A DNA stretch of 64,000 nt from assembly GCF_026262505.1 (NCBI RefSeq), contig NC_067203.1, positions 24,657,411 through 24,721,410 of the forward strand. The letters are read 5' to 3'. Shown here piece by piece: positions 59,421 to 64,000 of this stretch (the stretch's first letter is position 1; each line of letters begins with the position of its first letter). Both the position numbers and the translations under genes were made by a program. Source of the DNA: Trichomonas vaginalis G3. Taxonomy: Eukaryota; Parabasalia; Trichomonadida; Trichomonadidae. A model generated the notes under the pieces. The model ran no database searches. It was not told where the DNA came from and was given only the letters and a program-made list of their open reading frames with translations.

Positions 59421-60225
59421 ACATCTCTATCTTTTTCTTCAATCTGTATATTTTAATTTCTATGCATAGTTATTAAAAATAATCTCTGCAATAGCTCGAA
59501 TACTACTGTGGAATCAAAAGTCTTTTGATATTTTCTGTTTCAACGAAAAAAAGGTATCTATATATTTCATATAATAATCGTTATTGATAATTTACTTGTA
59601 TTTTACTTGCAATTTAAGAAGACATGGAAAAATTATCAATCTCGTTCATTTTTAAATAACATTATATATAAGTCAATCTGCGAATCCATAATTGAATCAG
59701 AGATAAACGAGGTTATTAACAAATTCATTATTTCCATATTGACCAAATACATTATCTCTCTGGTTTAACTCATAAAAATTGTATTTACAATAAATATTTC
59801 AACAAAATCTAGCTTATAAAAAGCAAGTAATAACCAAGGAAATTTAAATCTAGGAGGATGAAAAATAGATAGATTGCAACGTTGGAAAACGCTTTAAAGA
59901 AAAGGATTTTTTAATTAAATTTAACCCTTCATGCTAAAATAAAGTAGTGAAACCAATTATAATAGTTTATCCATCAACGTATACTTAGCGAGTTTTATTC
60001 ACTCCCATGAAAAAGATTGACTTGGTCTGAAGTTTTTTTTTTTATTTGTGAGGGAAAAAAAAACGTTCTGAATAATTTTCATAATGAAGATTTTTAATCG
60101 ATGAAGAATGGTAAAGTATCAATATCTGTAATGATCTAGATATTAAGGGAAGTCGATTTCGGTGAAAATCTTGACATGGACATTCCATCCGTAACAAAAA
60201 TCGAAAAGGTGACATACAGAAAGAA
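59421..60225. other. Intergenic spacer
   Basis: AT-rich, 805 bp between the kelch and Rab genes. Only the GTGAC box near its right end stands out. Confidence 0.5.
60209..60213 (+). promoter_or_regulatory. GTGAC box of the Rab gene
   Basis: AAAAGGTGACATACAG, 12 nt before the ATG at 60226. Confidence 0.45.
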
Positions 60226-60816
60226 ATGTCAGCCCACGATCATCTCTTTAAGCTCCTGATTGTTGGCGAATCTGGCGTAGGTAAGACATGCATGCTTCTC
60301 AGATTTGCAGACAACAGCTTCGAGGAAAATTTCTTATCAACAATTGGTGTCGATTTTAAAGTTCGCGAAATAGATGTCGATGGAAAGCGCGTCAAACTTC
60401 AGATTTGGGACAGTGCCGGACAAGAAAGATTCCGTAACATTACAACATCTTATTATAGGAATTGCGGCGGAATTATTATTGTTTACGATATCACACGCCA
60501 CGATACATTCACCAAAGTTACTGAATGGATCGAGGATGTTAGAAAGATTACATCAAACGTCCCACTCTTACTTGTTGGTAATAAGGCAGATCTCGAAGAC
60601 AAGAGAGCTGTAACCGAGCAAGAGGCTAAGGAGTTGGCTAACAGAATGGGCCTTGTTTTACTCGAGACATCGGCTAAGACAGCCTTAAACATTGAAGATG
60701 CTTTTAAGCAGATATCAAGGCAGTTAATCAAGGAGGCAGCAGCTAAGCCAAAGAGCGATAACAAGAACCAGGTATCGCTTGATAAAAAACAATCCAGTGG
60801 TAAGAAGTGCTGTTAA
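60226..60816 (+). CDS. Rab-family small GTPase (Rab1/Rab8-like)
   Basis: 196 residues with all G motifs: GESGVGKT (P-loop), effector STIGVDFKVREI, WDSAGQERF (switch II), NKAD and ETSAK. The C-terminus KKCC is a geranylgeranylation site. The IGVDFK / KLQIWD / YYRN sequence signature places it with secretory Rabs (Rab1, Rab8, Rab13). Switch II has Ser where most Rabs have Thr (WDTAGQE); catalytic Gln is present. Acts on vesicle membranes in ER-Golgi or post-Golgi transport. TGT-TAA-AAA end gives a TAAA signal. Confidence 0.95.
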   Translation: MSAHDHLFKLLIVGESGVGKTCMLLRFADNSFEENFLSTIGVDFKVREIDVDGKRVKLQIWDSAGQERFRNITTSYYRNCGGIIIVYDITRHDTFTKVTEWIEDVRKITSNVPLLLVGNKADLEDKRAVTEQEAKELANRMGLVLLETSAKTALNIEDAFKQISRQLIKEAAAKPKSDNKNQVSLDKKQSSGKKCC

Positions 60817-61003
60817 AAAACTATTCAATTTTTCCCTAAAAATAATCCCATTGCTTTTTTATTCATCAGACTTTTTCGTCACTTTTTTATATTTTTTTTT
60901 CTTACAACCGACGATAAATTTTTTTCTCACTTTTTCATAACTGTTATTCCGATCGTTGTCACATTTTTAATATGTCAGTTTTTAAAAAAAATATTTTTTT
61001 TGA

Positions 61004-62464
61004 ATGAAAAAATATGGATTAACTTCAATGGATTGCTTTTTAATGACTATAATAGCATTTATAAGTCTAGGAGTACGACTTTATAGGCTTGGACACCCTT
61101 CACGAGTTACTTTTGACGAAGTTTACTTTGGAAACTTCTCAAACGCATATATCAATCGCAGCTATTATAGTGATATCCATCCACCTCTAGGAAAAATTAC
61201 AATGGCACTGGTTGCTTGGGCAACAGGTTACCCAGGAAATATTAATTTTGGAAGATCAAGTAATTATAGAGATGAAGAAACTAATTATGTCAGTTTAAGA
61301 ATAACTCCAAACATTTTCGGATCGTTTTGCTCCGTTTTAATTTATATTGCACTTAGAAATCTTAATATAAAATATTTTGCTGCATTTACAGGAGCTTTGA
61401 TGGTTGCATTAGAACAATCATCTATTGTAGAACACAAATTTATTCTTTCCGATGCAATGCTTCATTTCTTTTCTTGTTTGCATATTTGCGCTTTTACCTA
61501 TTTTATTAAGCATCAAGATTTTATCAGTACTTTCATTGCAGGAATTACTTTAGGCCTTGCCATATCTTGCAAGCTTACAGCTCTTGGTTTAATTGCATTA
61601 GATGGAATAACTCAAATAATTTGGATATTTACGGAGTGGCCAAATATCATAAAGATTATTAACAGAGCATCTACGCTATTGGGACCGGCAATTACCGTAT
61701 TTTTCTTTTCATATGTAATTCATCATGATATTTTAATGTTTAGAGATCATACTAACACATACCACGAAGACCACTTTAGACAATATTTACTTTTGCGTAA
61801 CGATCTAAACAAAACATACAAAGCTAATCGAATTATCGGAAGAAGTCATATTTTAACAATAGTTAAAGACTTATTTAACACGCACAAAAATAATATGCGT
61901 ATTACTACACCACATCCTTGGAGTTCGATGCCAATTAACTGGCCATTGCTTTTAGATCGTTATGTTTTGTTCTGGGTCGGAGAAGGTACTTCAATTAAAT
62001 GCCTTGGATTACCAGCTGTCATATGGTCCACTACTTTCTTCATTTTCTTGACTCCTTTCTTTGGTATTTTCCGTATTGCCGACTATTCAGTGCTTTACAC
62101 ATTCCTTGGCTGGTTATTTTCGTATCTACCTTTTGTTTTGGTCCCGAGAGGCATGTTTATGTACCATTACATCGTTCCAATGATGTTTGGTGCGATGAAC
62201 CTCGCAAGTTTAGCGAATTGCATATTCAGGAAGTGGCCACATTACAGGACATACTTCTTTGCCACGATTTGTATACTAGTTTCTGCCAATTTCTTGCTAT
62301 TTTCTCCAATAATTTACGGAAATCCACTTTTGAAGAGTACTGATAACTATTTAATATGGAGAAACGAATGGTTATGGGGTCCGCAAGAGCCTGTTCAATA
62401 TTTCGGAGAAGAAATGTTCAATACAACAATTCAATACGGATCTCTAAGAAGGAAGTTCTTTTAA
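61004..62464 (+). CDS. Protein O-mannosyltransferase (GT39), MIR-less
   Basis: 486 residues, about ten membrane helices. N-terminal luminal loop has the PMT signature RVTFDEVYFGNFSNAY and YSDIHPPLGK (the DE and D-x-HPP motifs bind dolichyl-P-mannose). C-terminal markers HPWSSMPINWPLL, LGWLFSYLPFVLVPRGMFMYHYIVP agree. Eukaryotic PMTs (about 750 residues) carry a MIR domain between these blocks; here they are separated only by a short loop, as in actinobacterial PMTs. Transfers mannose to Ser/Thr of secreted proteins in the ER. A GTCAC lies 42 nt upstream. Neighbour is a GT8 gene. Confidence 0.9.
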   Translation: MKKYGLTSMDCFLMTIIAFISLGVRLYRLGHPSRVTFDEVYFGNFSNAYINRSYYSDIHPPLGKITMALVAWATGYPGNINFGRSSNYRDEETNYVSLRITPNIFGSFCSVLIYIALRNLNIKYFAAFTGALMVALEQSSIVEHKFILSDAMLHFFSCLHICAFTYFIKHQDFISTFIAGITLGLAISCKLTALGLIALDGITQIIWIFTEWPNIIKIINRASTLLGPAITVFFFSYVIHHDILMFRDHTNTYHEDHFRQYLLLRNDLNKTYKANRIIGRSHILTIVKDLFNTHKNNMRITTPHPWSSMPINWPLLLDRYVLFWVGEGTSIKCLGLPAVIWSTTFFIFLTPFFGIFRIADYSVLYTFLGWLFSYLPFVLVPRGMFMYHYIVPMMFGAMNLASLANCIFRKWPHYRTYFFATICILVSANFLLFSPIIYGNPLLKSTDNYLIWRNEWLWGPQEPVQYFGEEMFNTTIQYGSLRRKFF

Positions 62465-62554
62465 CTACTCTGCCATCGAATAAAATGTTTGTACTTTAGT
62501 TTAATTTTTCTATAAAATCTATTCTTTTGAACCGAAATTCATGTTAAAATCTTT

Positions 62555-62559
62555 GTCAC
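62555..62559 (+). promoter_or_regulatory. GTCAC box (inverted GTGAC) of the GT8 gene
   Basis: TTTGTCACTTTTTTAATAATG: reversed box 10 nt before the ATG at 62570. Both orientations of the box occur in this window. Confidence 0.45.
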
Positions 62560-62569
62560 TTTTTTAATA

Positions 62570-63409
62570 ATGCGAAAAAATATATTCTACATTTTTTTCA
62601 TCGTAATTGGTATAACAGCGAACATTACTACTATCAAACTCTTACTTATAGGGCGGCCCGAGTTATTTCATTTAAAATCAACAGGCAGTAAAGTTGCATT
62701 TGCCACAGTCACAACTCCAGCGTTCTGTATGGGGGCTGTAGCACTTGGATATTCAATTCAGAAGTATCATGGTGACTCAATAGACCGAATTTGCCTAGTT
62801 TCACATGATGTAAATTCAACCTGGAGAGAAATTTTATCTCAATGGTGGAAAGTTTACGAAATGCCTGAAATAAAACCGACTAAAACGCATAGAAGATCAT
62901 GGATTAAACTACAATTGTGGAAATTCACAGATTACTCAAAAATTCTTTATTTTGACACAGATACACTCCTTTTAGATAATGTCGAAGAGCTTTTCAAAGA
63001 AAAACAGCTTTCTTGTGCTAATGACGTCAATCCAACATATATTTGCAATACAGGAGTTCTTGTTTTGGAGCCATCAATTTTAATTTATAGAGATATGCTT
63101 GAGAAGATGAAAGACCAATTGTTTTTACACTTGCCTGGCGATCAGGCATTCATAAATGCGTACTTTAAAACGTTTAATCCGTTACATCCAAAATATAACG
63201 CGCTTAGACTAGATTCATCAAGTTTCCCTGAATTTTATGAGGCAGGAAAACTTAAAGTAGTTCATTATGTATGTAAAAAACCATGGAAATGCGGAAGATC
63301 TGGTGTAACTTATTGCGGCTGCGGATATGCTAAGCTTAATGAAGTCTGGTATCAATACTTCGATGAAGCATGCAAAAATCATACCTGCATTGAATCATGG
63401 AAAGAATAA
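62570..63409 (+). CDS. GT8 (glycogenin-like) glycosyltransferase, type II membrane protein
   Basis: 279 residues. Short cytosolic head (MRKN), a signal-anchor helix (about 5-25), then the GT8 core: VAFATVTTPAFCMGAVALGYSIQ, RICLVSHDV, KLQLWKFTDYSKILYFDTDTLLLDN with the metal-binding DxD, YICNTGVLVLEPS, PGDQAFINAYF and VVHYVCKKPW. The order and spacing match glycogenin and GUX-type enzymes. Topology argues for a Golgi enzyme adding glucose or glucuronic acid to surface glycans rather than glycogen priming. Next to a PMT gene; stop in TAAA. Confidence 0.9.
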   Translation: MRKNIFYIFFIVIGITANITTIKLLLIGRPELFHLKSTGSKVAFATVTTPAFCMGAVALGYSIQKYHGDSIDRICLVSHDVNSTWREILSQWWKVYEMPEIKPTKTHRRSWIKLQLWKFTDYSKILYFDTDTLLLDNVEELFKEKQLSCANDVNPTYICNTGVLVLEPSILIYRDMLEKMKDQLFLHLPGDQAFINAYFKTFNPLHPKYNALRLDSSSFPEFYEAGKLKVVHYVCKKPWKCGRSGVTYCGCGYAKLNEVWYQYFDEACKNHTCIESWKE

Positions 63410-63643
63410 ATTGTTTTGTATATATTTTTGTTTAAAAAATATGCTTTTTCATGGATTTTTATGTATATTTCCTGATAAACAACATTTAAATATCAATAAT
63501 TTTGATCCAAATCTTTTGATATTTTTCAAATGAAAATTATTTAATTTTTTTAAATGATGTAATATGTTATTTTGATTTTAGGCTAGAACTATTTTGAAAA
63601 ATATTGATTATTTGCTTAGTAGTATTGAAATATATTGCATATT
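63410..63643. other. Convergent spacer
   Basis: 234 bp of AT-rich DNA between the 3' ends of the GT8 and uL13 genes; no features beyond the TAAA signals. Confidence 0.5.
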
Positions 63644-64000
63644 TTACTCAGCGAATGTCTCAAGGAACTTAACAGCTTGGGCGCCGAGCTGCTTGTTGGC
63701 CTTCTCAATGGCAGCTGCCTTCTTGTCCTGCTGAGCCTTCTTAGCTTCGTAGTACTTAGCAGATTCGGCCTTGCGCTTGGCTTCGAGGTCAGCAACAACC
63801 TTGCCGTACTTCCAGCCCATTGTTGTTGAGAGTTCACCAAGCTTTGTTGTTGGGCGATCTGTATGGATGGAAACGCAGCGGAGAGCGTGTGGGATAACAA
63901 CACGCTTGTATGTGACGTACTTGGCTGGAACACCCTCGAAGACCTTGAGGTTTTCGAAAGCCTCGGCACCACGGTGTGTCTTGTATGGGAGCATTCCGCG
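63644..64000 (-). CDS. RPL13A: Ribosomal protein uL13 (L13a/L16), 5' part outside window
   Basis: The last about 118 residues are present: RGMLPYKTHRGAEAFENLKVFEGVPAKYV, KRVVIPHALRCVSI, LGELSTTMGWKYGKVVADLEAKRKAESAKYYEAKK, ending ETFAE. This follows eukaryotic uL13 (RGMLPHKT-RG-AAL--L-VF-GIP, GWKY--V---LE-KRK). A large-subunit protein in contact with 25/28S rRNA. Codon use is more GC-rich than the neighbourhood, as expected of a highly expressed gene. The N-terminal third lies beyond the window edge. Confidence 0.95.
   Translation of the reverse strand, partial: RGMLPYKTHRGAEAFENLKVFEGVPAKYVTYKRVVIPHALRCVSIHTDRPTTKLGELSTTMGWKYGKVVADLEAKRKAESAKYYEAKKAQQDKKAAAIEKANKQLGAQAVKFLETFAE

Noticed and set aside
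1-64000. tRNA or rRNA genes
   Set aside because: No cloverleaf or rRNA core sequence was recognised by eye; a tRNA scan would be decisive.

Overview
The window is AT-rich protist DNA, and the evidence points to a parabasalid (trichomonad), most like Tritrichomonas or Trichomonas. Genes are short, intron-poor and closely packed. Several start codons lie 6-11 nt after a TCA(T)(A/T) initiator. Many stop codons are embedded in a TAAA polyadenylation tetramer. The gene families are typical of trichomonads: BTB/ankyrin (DUF3447-type) proteins, Myb factors, F5/8C-like and saposin-like secreted proteins, and a large Maverick/Polinton. The species itself is inferred, not proven.

Layout. 1-16,900 is host DNA: the end of a saposin-like gene (-), a secreted F5/8C-like protein (+), a two-repeat Myb protein (+), an RRP15-like ribosome biogenesis factor (+), two membrane proteins (-), a BTB/ankyrin gene (copy A, -), a MED13-like Mediator subunit (-), a truncated copy of a Man1/Src1-type nuclear envelope gene (+) and BTB/ankyrin copy B (-). 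16,903-40,864 is one Maverick/Polinton of about 24 kb with terminal inverted repeats and a 5-bp target duplication. It carries capsid, penton-like, packaging ATPase, integrase, polymerase B, primase-helicase, fibre-like and methyltransferase-like genes. It is treated here as a fossil: the ends and several long frames look whole, while a number of its genes are broken. 40,870-64,000 is host DNA again: a TOG/CLASP-like protein (-), an ankyrin protein (-), a small PH-like protein (-), a 1.05-kb non-autonomous Mutator-like element with 9-bp target duplication, an unrecognised 597-residue protein (+), BTB/ankyrin copy C (+) convergent with the complete Man1/Src1-type gene (-), an armadillo protein (-), cytidine deaminase (-), a kelch protein (+), a Rab GTPase (+), a protein O-mannosyltransferase (+), a GT8 glycosyltransferase (+) and the 3' part of ribosomal protein uL13 (-).

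Two observations stand out. First, element and host appear to use different start-proximal signals. Element genes are repeatedly preceded by TTTTTA(C/T)T about 6-14 nt before ATG, sometimes in tiny divergent promoters of about 20 bp. At least ten host genes carry a GTGAC box (either orientation) within about 30 nt of ATG. Second, the three near-identical BTB/ankyrin genes share the same mid-gene change of frame, with near-constant N-terminal halves and variable ankyrin halves. One copy also shares a 2.1-kb inverted segmental duplication with another, including the 3' end of the Man1/Src1-type gene.

Functional themes on the host side are nuclear (MED13, Myb, Man1/Src1, importin-like), ribosomal (RRP15, uL13) and secretory (Rab, PMT, GT8, saposin-like, F5/8C-like). 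Nothing suggests operons. All function calls come from reading motifs by eye.
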